Shown: positions 27,588 to 37,166, numbered from the stretch's first letter. The stretch: 64,000 bases of DNA from CAVTAV01 sp963732795 (GCA_963732795.1 CAVTAV010000005.1:72777-136776), one strand, 5' to 3'. Numbers and translations: made by a program. Notes: generated by a model from the letters alone, not told the origin.

Positions 27588-28928
27588 ATGAAAGTAACCA
27601 TGGTCGGGACGGGGTATGTCGGGCTTGTCTCGGGCGCCTGTTTCTCGGAATTCGGGCATGACGTGATCTGCATCGACCGCGAGGAAGCGAAGATCGAGCG
27701 CCTGACCCGCGGCGAGATCCCGATCTACGAGCCGGGTCTCGACGAACTGGTCGAGCGCAACGTCCATTACAAGCGGCTGAGCTTCTCGACCGATCTCAAG
27801 GCCGCCGTGCGCGGTTCGGACGCGGTGTTCATCGCAGTGGGAACGCCGACCCGACGCGGCGACGGCCATGCCGACCTGCAATATGTCTATGCCGCCGCCG
27901 AGGAACTGTCCCAGGCCTTGAACGGCTATACCGTGGTCGTGACCAAATCGACGGTCCCGGTCGGCACCGGCCGCGAGGTCATGCGGATCATCAAGAAAAC
28001 CCGGCCCGATGCCGATTTCGACATCGCGTCCAACCCCGAGTTCCTGCGGGAAGGCTCGGCGATCGAGGATTTCCTGCGGCCGAACCGGGTCGTGTGTGGC
28101 GTCGAGACCGACCGCGCCAAGGCGACCATGCGGGAGCTCTACCGGCCGCTTTTCCTGAGCGAAACGCCGGTGATGTTCACGACGCTGGAGACGTCCGAGC
28201 TCATCAAATACGCCGCCAATGCCTTCCTCGCGACCAAGATCACTTTCATCAACGAGATGGCGGATCTCTGCGAGCGGGTCGGTGCCGACGTCCAGATGGT
28301 CGCGCGCGGGATCGGCCTCGATCAGCGTATCGGCCCGAAATTCCTCCATCCCGGCCCCGGTTTCGGCGGAAGCTGCTTCCCCAAGGACACACTGGCGCTC
28401 CTGAAGATCGCCGAGCTCGCCCAGTCCGAGGTCGCCATCGTCAAGGCCGTGGTTGAAAAGAACGACGAGCGCAAGCAGCGAATGCACGAGCGGATCGTCG
28501 CGGCCTGCGGCGGCTCGATCTCCGGCAAGACCATCGCGCTCCTCGGTCTTACCTTCAAGCCGAATACGGACGACATGCGCGACAGCCCGGCCATCGACAT
28601 CGTCAAAGGCCTCCAGGCCGCCGGCGCGACGGTCAAGGCCTATGATCCCGAGGGCATGAAGGAGGCCGCCAAGGTCATGTCCGGCGTCGAGTTCTGCCCG
28701 GATGCCTATAGCGCCATGGAGGGAGCCGAAGCGTTTGCGATCGTGACCGAATGGAACGCCTTCCGCGCGCTCGACCTCAAGCGCGCCGCGACGTTGCTCA
28801 AGAACAGGATCATGGTCGACCTCCGGAATATCTACGATCCCGAGGAGGTCGCCGCCGCCGGCTTCAGCTATTACTGTATCGGACGGCCCAGCATTCCCGT
28901 TCAGCCGGTCGCGAGGGCGGTGTCGTGA
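27588..28928 (+). CDS. ugd: UDP-glucose 6-dehydrogenase
   Basis: Ugd oxidises UDP-glucose twice with NAD to UDP-glucuronate. Intact, 446 residues. The N-terminal Rossmann motif reads KVTMVGTGYVGLVSGACFSEFGHDVICID; the TKSTVPVGTG and NPEFLREGSAIEDF segments bind NAD and substrate; the catalytic Cys lies in GPGFGGSCFPKDTLAL; and GLTFKPNTDDMRDSPAIDIV starts the C-terminal domain. It lies 56 bases after galU, and its stop overlaps the GTG start of the next gene (GTGA), so the three genes form one operon. The start has AAGAAGAGG upstream. Confidence 0.97.
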   Translation: MKVTMVGTGYVGLVSGACFSEFGHDVICIDREEAKIERLTRGEIPIYEPGLDELVERNVHYKRLSFSTDLKAAVRGSDAVFIAVGTPTRRGDGHADLQYVYAAAEELSQALNGYTVVVTKSTVPVGTGREVMRIIKKTRPDADFDIASNPEFLREGSAIEDFLRPNRVVCGVETDRAKATMRELYRPLFLSETPVMFTTLETSELIKYAANAFLATKITFINEMADLCERVGADVQMVARGIGLDQRIGPKFLHPGPGFGGSCFPKDTLALLKIAELAQSEVAIVKAVVEKNDERKQRMHERIVAACGGSISGKTIALLGLTFKPNTDDMRDSPAIDIVKGLQAAGATVKAYDPEGMKEAAKVMSGVEFCPDAYSAMEGAEAFAIVTEWNAFRALDLKRAATLLKNRIMVDLRNIYDPEEVAAAGFSYYCIGRPSIPVQPVARAVS

Positions 28929-30304
28929 GCCTGCATGACTTCCATTCGAGCATCCTGCGCGAATACGACATCCGGGGCATCTATAACGAGACCCTGACGG
29001 CCAAGGACGCGCTCGCCGTCGGCCGCGCTTTCGGCACCGTTGTCGTCCGGAACGGCGGCAAGTCGGTCTGTCTCGGCTTCGACGGACGGCTGAGCTCTCC
29101 CGATCTCCAGGCGGCAGTGGCCGAGGGGCTCGTGTCCACGGGTCTGCAGGTCCTCCGCATTGGGCTCGGGCCGACGCCCATGCTCTATTTCGCCGTCAAT
29201 GCGCTCAAGGCCGATGCCGGGATCATGGTGACGGGCTCGCATAACCCACCGACCCATAACGGCTTCAAGATGATGCTCGGCAAGAAACCGTTCTTCGGCA
29301 AGGACATCCAGGCGCTGGGCAAGATCGCGGCGGACGCCGATTATCACGAGGCCGCAGGCGGCAAGATCGAGGAAGTCGCGATCGAGACCCGCTATGTCGA
29401 CCGGCTGCTCGAAGGCTATGACGCCAAGCCAATGCGCGCCGCCTGGGATCCGGGCAACGGCGCGGCCGGCCGCATCGTCGACATGCTGATCGCCCGACTG
29501 CCCGGCGAGAACATTGTGGTCAATTCGGAGATCGACGGGAATTTCCCGGCCCATCATCCCGATCCGACCGAGCCCGAGAACCTGGTCCAGCTTCAGAATC
29601 TGGTCCGCGAGCACGGCCTCGACCTTGGGCTGGCTTTCGACGGCGACGCCGACCGGATCGGCGCAATCGACGGCAAGGGCCGCATCATCTGGGGCGACTC
29701 CCTCCTGGCGATCCTGGCCCGCGACGTTTTGACCGACCAGCCGGGCGCCACCATCATCGCCGATGTCAAGGCCAGCCAGGTCCTTTTCGACCAGATCAAG
29801 AAGCTCGGCGGCACGCCGCTGATGTGGCGCACCGGCCATTCCCTAATCAAGTCGAAGATGGCCGAAACCGGCGCGCCGCTGGCGGGCGAGATGAGCGGCC
29901 ATATCTTCTTCGCCCATCACTATTACGGCTTCGACGACGCCCTTTACGCTTCCGTCCGGCTGCTTCTCGCGATCGATCACAGCGGCCGGTCATTGACGAG
30001 CCTCCATGACGATCTACCTAAAGTCATGAACACCCCCGAGCTTCGCTTCAAATGCGGTGACGACCGCAAATTCGAGGTGGTCCGGGAGGTGAAGGACTGG
30101 CTTTCCCAGCAGGGAGCGACGGTTAACGATATCGACGGCGTCCGCGTGTCGAACCCCGACGGCTGGTGGCTGCTTCGGGCCTCGAATACGCAGGACGTTC
30201 TGGTGGCGCGCTGCGAAGCATCAAACAAGTCCGCACTGCGGCATCAGATCGATCAGTTGAGCGCGGCATTGAGAGCCAGCGGGATAGAGCCGCCCCGTCT
30301 GTAA
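28925..30304 (+). CDS. Phosphomannomutase/phosphoglucomutase
   Basis: An alpha-D-phosphohexomutase of 459 residues, interconverting 6-phospho and 1-phospho hexoses. It starts at GTG 28925 (VSLHDFHSSILREYDIRGIY), overlapping the ugd stop. The phosphoserine loop reads GIMVTGSHNPPTHNGFKMMLG, the metal site DLGLAFDGDADRIGAID, the sugar-binding loop GEMSGHIFFAHHYYGFDDALYA and the phosphate-binding loop near VRVSNPDGWWLLRASNTQ. This matches the PMM/PGM (AlgC/ManB) subgroup. It supplies glucose-1-phosphate or mannose-1-phosphate to the preceding galU-ugd pair. Whether glucose or mannose is preferred cannot be told. Confidence 0.94.
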   Translation: MSLHDFHSSILREYDIRGIYNETLTAKDALAVGRAFGTVVVRNGGKSVCLGFDGRLSSPDLQAAVAEGLVSTGLQVLRIGLGPTPMLYFAVNALKADAGIMVTGSHNPPTHNGFKMMLGKKPFFGKDIQALGKIAADADYHEAAGGKIEEVAIETRYVDRLLEGYDAKPMRAAWDPGNGAAGRIVDMLIARLPGENIVVNSEIDGNFPAHHPDPTEPENLVQLQNLVREHGLDLGLAFDGDADRIGAIDGKGRIIWGDSLLAILARDVLTDQPGATIIADVKASQVLFDQIKKLGGTPLMWRTGHSLIKSKMAETGAPLAGEMSGHIFFAHHYYGFDDALYASVRLLLAIDHSGRSLTSLHDDLPKVMNTPELRFKCGDDRKFEVVREVKDWLSQQGATVNDIDGVRVSNPDGWWLLRASNTQDVLVARCEASNKSALRHQIDQLSAALRASGIEPPRL

Positions 30305-30376
30305 CGGGCGGTTTCCAAGGCGTGGGGTGGAAGCGACCGAGGGTCGGCCGCCCGAGGGGAACGGCCGTGCAGCATT

Positions 30377-30452
30377 TTTGTGCGCCGCACAAATTTTTCC
30401 TTGACAGTCCGGTACGGCCCTCGTATTTAGGGGTGTATGTTGCATCGCAACA
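30377..30452 (+). promoter_or_regulatory. Phasin promoter with two flanking inverted repeats
   Basis: TTGACA (30401-30406) and TATTTA (30424-30429) are separated by 17 bases, a textbook sigma70-type promoter. Just upstream, TTTGTGCG and CGCACAAA (30377-30393) form an inverted repeat with a one-base centre, and just downstream TGTTGC and GCAACA (30438-30452) form another with a three-base centre. Both contain the TGC/GCA half-sites expected for PhaR-type repressors of phasin genes. The promoter is seen directly; the PhaR link is inferred. Confidence 0.75.
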
Positions 30453-30522
30453 TGAGGGTTCCATACGAGGCACAGGCACGGAATACAGCCGGCGCCTTCC
30501 GCCCGGCATAAGGAGAAAGTCA

Positions 30523-31051
30523 ATGGCGACCACCAGCAAAGCGAAAACTGCGACCGATATGAATAACGAGGCCGTCGAGAAAGTGATGAAGGCAGGCAAG
30601 GACACCTTCGAGAGCGCGATAAAGGCCGGCGCCGACGCCGCAGGCAAAAGCGTCGAGCAGACGGCCAAGATGACCCGCGAGCAGTTCGACTCGGCCATCA
30701 AGGGCTATGACGAGATCGCCGGCGCGGCGAAGGCGAACATCGAGGCGCTGATCGAGTTCGGGCAAGGCCGTCGCCACAGGGCTCGAGGCCGTGAACACCG
30801 AATTCATGGACTTCTCCAAGAAGCAGTTCGAAGGCTCGGTGAAGGCGTCCAAGGCGCTCGCCGGAGCGAAGACCGCGCAGGAGCTGTTCGACCTGCAGAG
30901 CGATCTGACCAAGAAGACCTACGAGTCGTTCGTCGATCGCTGGACCAAGATGAGCGAGTTGATGGTGAAAGTGGCTCAGGATGCCGCCGAGCCCGTCAAT
31001 TCCCGCGTCATGGAAGTGTCCCAGAAATACGCCAAGCCGATGGCGCTCTGA
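30523..31051 (+). CDS. Phasin family protein (one frameshift)
   Basis: A helical granule-associated protein of about 175 residues (phasin 2/TIGR01841-like) that coats polyhydroxyalkanoate granules. The N-terminus is MATTSKAKTATDMNNEAVEKVMKAGKDTFESAIKAGADAAGKSVEQ. After an inserted T near 30758 the helical core continues as KAVATGLEAVNTEFMDFSKKQFEGSVKASKALAGAKTAQELFDLQSDLTKKTYESFVDRWTKMSELMVKVAQDAAEPVNSRV. The mixed Lys/Ala/Glu helices are typical. ATG at 30523 follows AGGAGAAAG. It has its own strong promoter and a perfect terminator, so it is a monocistronic and probably highly expressed gene. No PHA synthase is in the window. Confidence 0.88.
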
Positions 31052-31080
31052 GCCTCTTTCCATCAGTCGAGTGGTTTTAC

Positions 31081-31117
31081 GGAGCCCGGCGGCAACGCCG
31101 GGCTCCGATCGCTTTTT
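31081..31117 (+). terminator. Rho-independent terminator after the phasin gene
   Basis: GGAGCCCGGCG and CGCCGGGCTCC form a perfect 11-base stem around the tetraloop GCAA, followed by GATCGCTTTTT. It starts 29 bases after the stop. Confidence 0.93.
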
Positions 31118-31278
31118 GGGACTTCCTTGCCTCCGCCGCCTTCAAAGCTTCTTAACGACTGCGACGCAGGCTAAGGGGGACTTGGAACCTCCAGCCGCTC
31201 CATGGTAATTCTTGTCGAGCGCAACTATATTGAATTGAAGCGAGAGCGATTGCGGAGCAGGCGCTGGATTTTGAGGAC

Positions 31279-31606
31279 ATGACGGACGATCGGCAGAAAG
31301 GGAATGTCGGACCGACGACCGGCGTCATCACCAAGACCAAGCCCGCGACCAAGAAGCCGTCGCTCTACAAGGTCGTGCTGCTGAACGACGACTACACGCC
31401 GATGGAGTTCGTCGTTCATGTGTTGGAGACCTTCTTCAACAAGGACTTCAACGAGGCGACGCAGATCATGCTGCACGTGCATCAGAAAGGGGTCGGTGTG
31501 TGTGGCGTTTATACCCATGAAGTGGCGGAAACGAAGGTGACCCAAGTGATCGATTACGCCCGGCGTAATCAGCATCCGCTTCAGTGCACGATGGAAAAGG
31601 GAATAG
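31279..31606 (+). CDS. clpS: ATP-dependent Clp protease adaptor ClpS
   Basis: ClpS passes N-degron substrates to ClpAP. It is about 108 residues with a variable N-terminus, then YKVVLLNDDYTPMEFVVHVLETFFNKDFNEATQIMLHVHQKGVGVCGVYTHEVAETKVTQVIDYARRNQHPLQCTMEK; the NDD-TPMEFV and H-x-H residues form the N-degron pocket. In the raw sequence the frame runs on into ClpA with no stop. Removing one G from the GGG at 31600 gives ...CTMEKE followed by TAG at 31604-31606, the classical ClpS ending, so the apparent ClpS-ClpA fusion is almost certainly an insertion error. clpA begins at GTG 31606. Confidence 0.92.
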
Positions 31607-33980
31607 TGCCCTCGTTTTCTCCCAATCTGGAACGTACGCTTCACCGAGCGCTGGCCGCGGCTAATGAACGACATCACGAATATGCCACGCTCGAACATCT
31701 CCTCTTTGTCCTGATCGACGATCAGGACGCCGCCTCGGTGATGCGCGCCTGCGGTGTCGATCTCGAAGAGCTCCACGACACGATCGAGAAATATATCGAC
31801 GAGGAGCTCGACTATCTGAAGGTCAACCACGCCGTCGAGGCGTCGCCCACCGCCGGGTTCCAGCGCGCTATCCAGCGCGCGGTCATCCACGTCCAGAGCT
31901 CGGGCCGCGAGGAGGTCACCGGCGCGAACGTGCTTGTCGCGATCTTCTCGGAGCGCGAGAGCCATGCCGCCTATTTCCTGCAGCAGCAGGACATGACCCG
32001 GCTCGACGCGACGACCTATATCTCCCACGGCATCGCCAAGCGCCCCGGCCTCTCCCAGCCCCAGACCGTCCAGGGCACGACCGAGGAGCAGGACAACGGC
32101 GCCGGCCCCAACAAGGAGGCGGGCAAAAAGAAGTCCACGCACGAGGCGCTCGACGCCTATTGCGTCAATCTGAACAAGAAGGCGAAGGACGGCCGGATCG
32201 ATCCGGTGATCGGCCGCGAGGCGGAGCTCGAGCGCACGATCCAGATCCTGTGCCGCCGCCAGAAGAACAATCCGCTCTATGTCGGCGATCCCGGCGTCGG
32301 CAAGACCGCCATCGCCGAGGGCCTGGCGCTCCGCATCGTCGAAGGCAAGGTTCCGGACGTGCTACGCGACGCGACGATCTTCGCTCTCGATATGGGCGGG
32401 CTTCTCGCCGGCACGCGCTATCGCGGCGATTTCGAGGAGCGGCTCAAGGCGATCATCTCCGAGCTCGAAGTCTATGACGGCGCGATCCTGTTCATCGACG
32501 AGATCCACACGGTGATCGGCGCGGGCGCGACCTCGGGCGGCGCGATGGATGCGTCGAACCTGTTGAAGCCGGCCTTATCCAGCGGCCTTCTGCGCTGCAT
32601 CGGCTCGACGACCTATAAGGAATACCGGTCCTATTTCGAGAAGGACCGCGCGCTGCTGCGCCGGTTCCAGAAGATCGACATCAACGAGCCGTCGATCGCG
32701 GACACCTACAAGATCATGCGCGGCCTCAAGCCCTATTTCGAGAAGCATCACAGCGTGCGCTACACCGCCGACGCCATCAAGGCGGCGGTCGATCTCTCGG
32801 CGCGCTACATCAACGACCGCAAGCTGCCCGACAAGGCGATCGACGTGATCGACGAGGTCGGCGCGGCGCAGAAGCTGGTGCCGGAGAGCCGGCGCCGCAA
32901 GGTCATCGCGGTGAAGGACGTCGAGGCGGTGGTCGCCAAGATCGCCCGCATCCCGCCCAAATCGGTCACCAAGTCCGACAAGGAAAGCCTGGAGCACCTG
33001 GAAGCCGATCTGAAGCGGGTGGTGTTCGGCCAGGACAAGGCGATCGATGCGCTATCCGCCTCGATCAAGCTCGCCCGGGCGGGTCTGCGCGAAGGCGACA
33101 AGCCGATCGGCGCCTATCTGTTCACCGGCCCGACCGGCGTCGGCAAGACCGAGGTCGCGCGGCAACTGGCCGCAACATTGGGCGTGAAGCTCACCCGCTT
33201 CGACATGTCGGAATATATGGAACGCCATACCGTCTCGCGGCTGATCGGCGCGCCGCCGGGCTATGTCGGTTTCGATCAGGGCGGCCTGCTGACCGATGCG
33301 GTCGACCAGCATCCGCATTCCGTGCTGCTGCTGGACGAGATCGAGAAGGCGCATCCGGACCTGTTCAATATCCTTCTGCAGGTCATGGATCACGGCAAGC
33401 TGACGGATCACAACGGCAAGCAGATCGATTTCCGCAACGTCATCCTGATCATGACGTCGAATGCGGGCGCGTCCGAAATGGCCAAGGAAGCCATCGGCTT
33501 CGGCCGCACGGATCGCGAGGGCGAGGACGAGGAGGCGATCAAGCGGCTGTTCACGCCGGAGTTCCGCAACCGGCTCGACGCGGTCATCCCGTTCGCCGGT
33601 CTCAGCCCGAGATCATCCTGCGGGTGGTGGAGAAATTCGTGCTCGAGCTCGAGGTCCAGCTCGCCGACCGCAACGTCACCCTGGAGCTGACGCCGGCCGC
33701 GAATGGCTGGCTCGCCGAGAAGGGCTATGACCGCCAGTTCGGCGCGCGGCCCCTGGCGCGGGTCATCCAGGAGAACATCAAGAAGCCGCTCGCGGACGAG
33801 CTCCTGTTCGGCAAGCTCGCCAAGGGCGGTCACGTCAAGATCGGCGTCAAGAACGACGAGCTCACCTTCGACATCGCCGAAGGCGAGCCCGCCAAAATCC
33901 GCCCCCGCTCGGAACGGCCAAAGAAGAAATCCGGCTCCAAGGGCGGCGCCAAGAGCACCGAGAAGACGCCGGGGCACTGA
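31606..33980 (+). CDS. clpA: ATP-dependent Clp protease ATP-binding subunit ClpA (one frameshift)
   Basis: ClpA is the hexameric AAA+ unfoldase that feeds ClpP. About 790 residues: N domain VPSFSPNLERTLHRALAAANERHHEYATLEHLLFVL; first AAA module with Walker A GDPGVGKTAIAEGLA and Walker B ILFIDEIHTVIGAGATSGGAMD; second module with FTGPTGVGKTEVARQLA, VLLLDEIEKAHPDLFNILLQVMDHGKLTD, and the Clp C-domain ADELLFGKLAKGG. One base is missing near 33609 between AGLSP and EIILRVVEKFV. The Lys/Ser-rich tail ends at TEKTPGH. Start GTG 31606 overlaps the restored clpS stop by one base. The pair acts with SspB and tmRNA in protein quality control. ClpP is not in the window. Confidence 0.95.
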
Positions 33981-34017
33981 CGGCTTCACTGCCGTTCGCT
34001 CAGAGCTTTATGTTGAT

Positions 34018-34089
34018 GTCATCGCGAGGCGCGAAAGCGCCGCGGCGATCCAGCCGCTCTGGATTGCGTCACTTCGTTTGCAATGACGA
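34018..34089. repeat. Intergenic palindromic repeat, same family as 2001-2072
   Basis: GTCATCGCGAGGCGCGAAAG, GCGGCGATCCAGCCG, CTGGATTGCG and TTGCAATGACGAG, a two-armed copy between the convergent clpA and FemAB-like genes. Confidence 0.75.
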
Positions 34090-34095
34090 GCCGGT

Positions 34096-35253
34096 CTATT
34101 CGGCCTTTCTGAACGGCGCAAAGTCGCCGAGCTCATCGATTTCTTCCGCGACGTAGCGTCGCTCGCTTTCGAGATAGTTCTCGACGGCGCGGCGGAAGTT
34201 CGGATCGATGATCCAGTGGGCGCTGTAGGTCGGTTTCGGCACATAGCCGCGGGCGAGCTTATGGCCGCCTTGGGCGCCGGCTTCGACGCGTTTCAAGCCG
34301 TTCTCAATCGCGTAGTCGATGGCCTGGTAATAGCAGATCTCGAAATGCAGGAAGGGGTGGTCCTCGACGCAGCCCCAATAGCGGCCGTAAAGGGTTTCCG
34401 TGCCCTTGAGGTTTAGCGCGCCGGCGATGTAGCGTCCCTCGCGCTTGGCGAGAATCAGGACGACCGCCTCCGGCATCCGCTCGCCGAGCATCGAGAAGAA
34501 CCTGCGGGTCAGATAGGGCCGGCCCCATTTGCGCGAGCCGGTGTCCTGGTAGAATTCCCAAAACGCGTCCCAGTGCCGCTCCCCGAGGTCGGCGCCGGAG
34601 ACGAACTCGACCTCGATGCCGTTCTCCAGGGCCTGCCGCCGCTCGCGCTTCAGGGTCTTGCGCTTGCGCGAGGACAGATCGTCGAGAAAATCGTCGAACG
34701 AGCCGTAGCCCCGGTTCTCCCAATGGAACTGCTGGTCCATGCGCTGGAGCCAGCCCCGGTTGCCGGCGAGCTTCCATTCCGGCTCGGTCAGGAAATTGAT
34801 ATTGGCCGATGAGACGCCGAGCCGCCGCGCGACCTCGGCCGCGCCGTCCAAGAGATGCCCGCGTACGGCGTCGGCCATCGGGCCGGGGCGGGCGAGGAGC
34901 CGCCGGCCGGTTACGGGCGTGAAGGGGACCGCCGCCAGGAGCTTCGGGTAATACTCCCCGCCGGCCCGCTCATAGGCTGCGGCCCATTGGTGGTCGAAGA
35001 TGTATTCGCCCTGGGAATGGGACTTGAGATACATCGGCACCGCGCCGAGAAGCGTGCCCGCCTCGTCCTCCAGCGCCAGATGATGGGGCGCCCAGCCGGT
35101 CTCGGGTCGGGCCGATCCGCTTTCTTCGAGCGCTTGGAGGAAGGCATGGCGCAGGAACGGATTCTCGGGGCCGGCGCAGGCGTCCCATTCCGCCGCGTCG
35201 AATTCCGACATCGCGGGCCGGATCGAGATCACCGCTTTTTCGCTGTCACCCAT
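34096..35253 (-). CDS. FemAB/GNAT-like N-acyltransferase (COG3146, DUF482)
   Basis: A 385-residue intact protein of the family annotated as peptidogalycan biosynthesis protein, with a double GNAT fold like FemAB. Motifs: EFDAAEWDACAGPENPFLRHAFLQALEESGSARPETGWAPHHLAL, SHSQGEYIFDHQWAAAYERAGGEYYPKLLAAVPFTPVTGRRLL, GSFDDFLDDLSSRKRKTLKRERRQA and LYGRYWGCVEDHPFLHFEICYYQAIDYAIENGLKRVEAGAQGGHKLARGYVPKPTYSAHWI. The substrate is unknown; aminoacyl transfer to an envelope or lipid acceptor is possible by fold only. It is divergent from the methyltransferase gene, with 91 bases between starts. Confidence 0.88.
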   Translation of the reverse strand: MGDSEKAVISIRPAMSEFDAAEWDACAGPENPFLRHAFLQALEESGSARPETGWAPHHLALEDEAGTLLGAVPMYLKSHSQGEYIFDHQWAAAYERAGGEYYPKLLAAVPFTPVTGRRLLARPGPMADAVRGHLLDGAAEVARRLGVSSANINFLTEPEWKLAGNRGWLQRMDQQFHWENRGYGSFDDFLDDLSSRKRKTLKRERRQALENGIEVEFVSGADLGERHWDAFWEFYQDTGSRKWGRPYLTRRFFSMLGERMPEAVVLILAKREGRYIAGALNLKGTETLYGRYWGCVEDHPFLHFEICYYQAIDYAIENGLKRVEAGAQGGHKLARGYVPKPTYSAHWIIDPNFRRAVENYLESERRYVAEEIDELGDFAPFRKAE

Positions 35254-35344
35254 GGCGTAAGAAACTCATGACGCCCCCGCGCTGCCGATTGTAGCCGCCC
35301 TCCGCGGCGCTTGCCAGAGTCCGGGTTTCGCCGCTAAATGCGGC

Positions 35345-37039
35345 ATGGCTGGAAACCAGGGAGGACAAGCCGGAAACAAGACTCGCCAGGCGGCGGATTA
35401 TTTCGCCGCCGGCGAGAGGGCGCTTGCCGCGGGTGATCTGTCCGGCGCGCTGACCGGCTATTTCCGCGCGCTGGCCCTCGCGCCCAAGCATCCGGGCTAT
35501 CTCCAGTCGGCCGTCGCGCTGATCGGCGTCACCGACGGCTATGTCCTTCCGGCGGTCATCAGGGAGATCCTGGGCAAGGCGGCCGAGGATCCCGATTTCA
35601 ACTGCCAGCCATTGCACCGGGCGCTCCGCTGGAGCCTCGTGCATGATTCTCTCGGCCGCGACTTCCTCGGACTGGCCGGGCGCGACGGGGACGCGATCGA
35701 AGCCGCGCTCGCCGGGCCTCAACTCGAGCCCATCATGAAGGACCGGCTGGTCCGGGCGGTGCTGCAACGGGCCGTCATCGTCTCGCCCGAGATCGAGGCC
35801 TTGGTCAGGCGCCTGCGCCGCCATGCCCTCGAACGGCGGGAGACCACCTGCCTGCTAGGGTCCCGCCTCGACTTTTTCGTCTGCCTCGCCGCTCAGGCCT
35901 TCAACACCGAATACGCCTACGACGTCTCGACCGACGAAGAAGCCGCCTTGGACGCCCTCCCCGCCGACACTCCGGCGCAGCTCGTCCTCATTGCCGCCTA
36001 TCGACCGCTGATCGACGTCGTCGGCGATGCGCCGCCGCCCGATGTCGGCAAGAGTTCCGCGCTCGCCTTCCTGTTCCGTCAGCAGATTTCAGAGCCGCGC
36101 CGCGAACGCATATTGCAGGGGGATATTCCGGCATTGACGCCCGTTGCCGCCGATCTCTCCGACAAAATGCGGGCGCAATATGAGGCGTTTCCGTATCCGC
36201 GCTGGTTCGGCGTCGATCAATCCCGGCCGAGGCCGTTCGGGGAGGTCGTCAAAGAGCGCTTCCCGGATGTCGATTTCGGCACGCTCCCGCAGGGGCCCCT
36301 CGACGTCCTCGTCCCCGGCTGCGGCACGGGCCAGCAGGTGGCCCAGGTCGCCCGCCTGTTCAAGCGCGCCCGGATCACGGCCGTCGATCTGAGCCTGACC
36401 TCGCTCGCCTATGCCCGGCGCAAGCTTGATGGCCTCGGGATCCAGCTCCACCGATTCGGCCAGGCCGACATCCTGGCCATGCGCGATTGGGACGAGCATT
36501 ACGATTTCATCGAATGCATGGGCGTGCTGCACCATATGGCGCGGCCCGAGGAGGGACTGGCCGTTCTCGCCGGTCTGCTGAAGCCCCATGGCCTCATCCG
36601 GCTTGGTCTCTACAGCGCCCGCGTCCGGGCCCAGTTCGGTGCCGCGCGGAAGCTCGTTGCCGATCACGGCCTGCCGGACACCCGCGAAGGGGTGCGCGCG
36701 GCGCGAAAGCTGATCGCCGGCTTGGCTTCCGACGACCCGATCCGCGAGGTCATGGAAAGCCAGGACTTCTACACCATCAGCGGCCTGCACGACCTCATCT
36801 TCAACGTCCATGAATGCAGCTACACGCCGCTCGGCCTCAAAGCGCTACTTGAGAAGGCAGGCCTGGAGTTTCTCGGCTTCGATCATCCCGATCCCGGCGT
36901 GACGGTCCGCTACCGCGAGCGCTTCCCGGACGATCCGGCCCAGACCGATCTCACCAACTGGGAGGCCTTCGAAGCCGAGTTCGATGGGACCTTTGCCAGC
37001 ATGTTCGTCTTCTGGTGCCGGCCGACGGCCGACGGTTAG
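35345..37039 (+). CDS. TPR-containing class I SAM-dependent methyltransferase
   Basis: A 564-residue protein. The N-terminal ~60 residues are TPR-like (AADYFAAGERALAAGDLSGALTGYFRALALAPKHPGYL). Residues ~60-300 hold a helical region with no motif I recognise, ending in YEAFPYPRW, a phrase typical of a family of methyltransferases with such N-terminal extensions. The SAM-binding domain starts about residue 317: LDVLVPGCGTGQQVAQVARLFKRARITAVDLSLTSLAYARRKL, then FIECMGVLHHMARPEEGLAVLAGLLKPHGLIRLGLYS. The C-terminus has NVHECSYTPLGLKALLEKAGLEFLGFDHPD. The acceptor is unknown. The frame is intact. Confidence 0.85.
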   Translation: MAGNQGGQAGNKTRQAADYFAAGERALAAGDLSGALTGYFRALALAPKHPGYLQSAVALIGVTDGYVLPAVIREILGKAAEDPDFNCQPLHRALRWSLVHDSLGRDFLGLAGRDGDAIEAALAGPQLEPIMKDRLVRAVLQRAVIVSPEIEALVRRLRRHALERRETTCLLGSRLDFFVCLAAQAFNTEYAYDVSTDEEAALDALPADTPAQLVLIAAYRPLIDVVGDAPPPDVGKSSALAFLFRQQISEPRRERILQGDIPALTPVAADLSDKMRAQYEAFPYPRWFGVDQSRPRPFGEVVKERFPDVDFGTLPQGPLDVLVPGCGTGQQVAQVARLFKRARITAVDLSLTSLAYARRKLDGLGIQLHRFGQADILAMRDWDEHYDFIECMGVLHHMARPEEGLAVLAGLLKPHGLIRLGLYSARVRAQFGAARKLVADHGLPDTREGVRAARKLIAGLASDDPIREVMESQDFYTISGLHDLIFNVHECSYTPLGLKALLEKAGLEFLGFDHPDPGVTVRYRERFPDDPAQTDLTNWEAFEAEFDGTFASMFVFWCRPTADG

Positions 37040-37080
37040 CGTGGATCGCGCTTCCGCCGAAGCGGCTCCGATTTCACCCC

Positions 37081-37166
37081 CATCCAACCTTCCCCCATCG
37101 AGGGGGAAGGCTGCTATGGAGCGCTCCATAAATTCCTCCCCCTCGATGGGGGAGGCTAGGTGGGGG
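37081..37166. repeat. Intergenic inverted repeat, CCTCCCCCTCGATGGGGGAGG family
   Basis: CCTTCCCCCATCGAGGGGGAAGG at 37088 and CCTCCCCCTCGATGGGGGAGG-type arm at 37136 are each hairpins and can pair with each other across a TATGGAGCGCTCCATA palindrome. It lies between the convergent methyltransferase and phosphodiesterase genes and ends with GGTGGGGGTGACGCC. No gene is present in 37040-37203. Confidence 0.75.

Noticed and set aside
31279..33690. Natural ClpS-ClpA fusion protein
   Set aside because: One extra G accounts for the missing stop and start exactly, in a contig full of such insertions.
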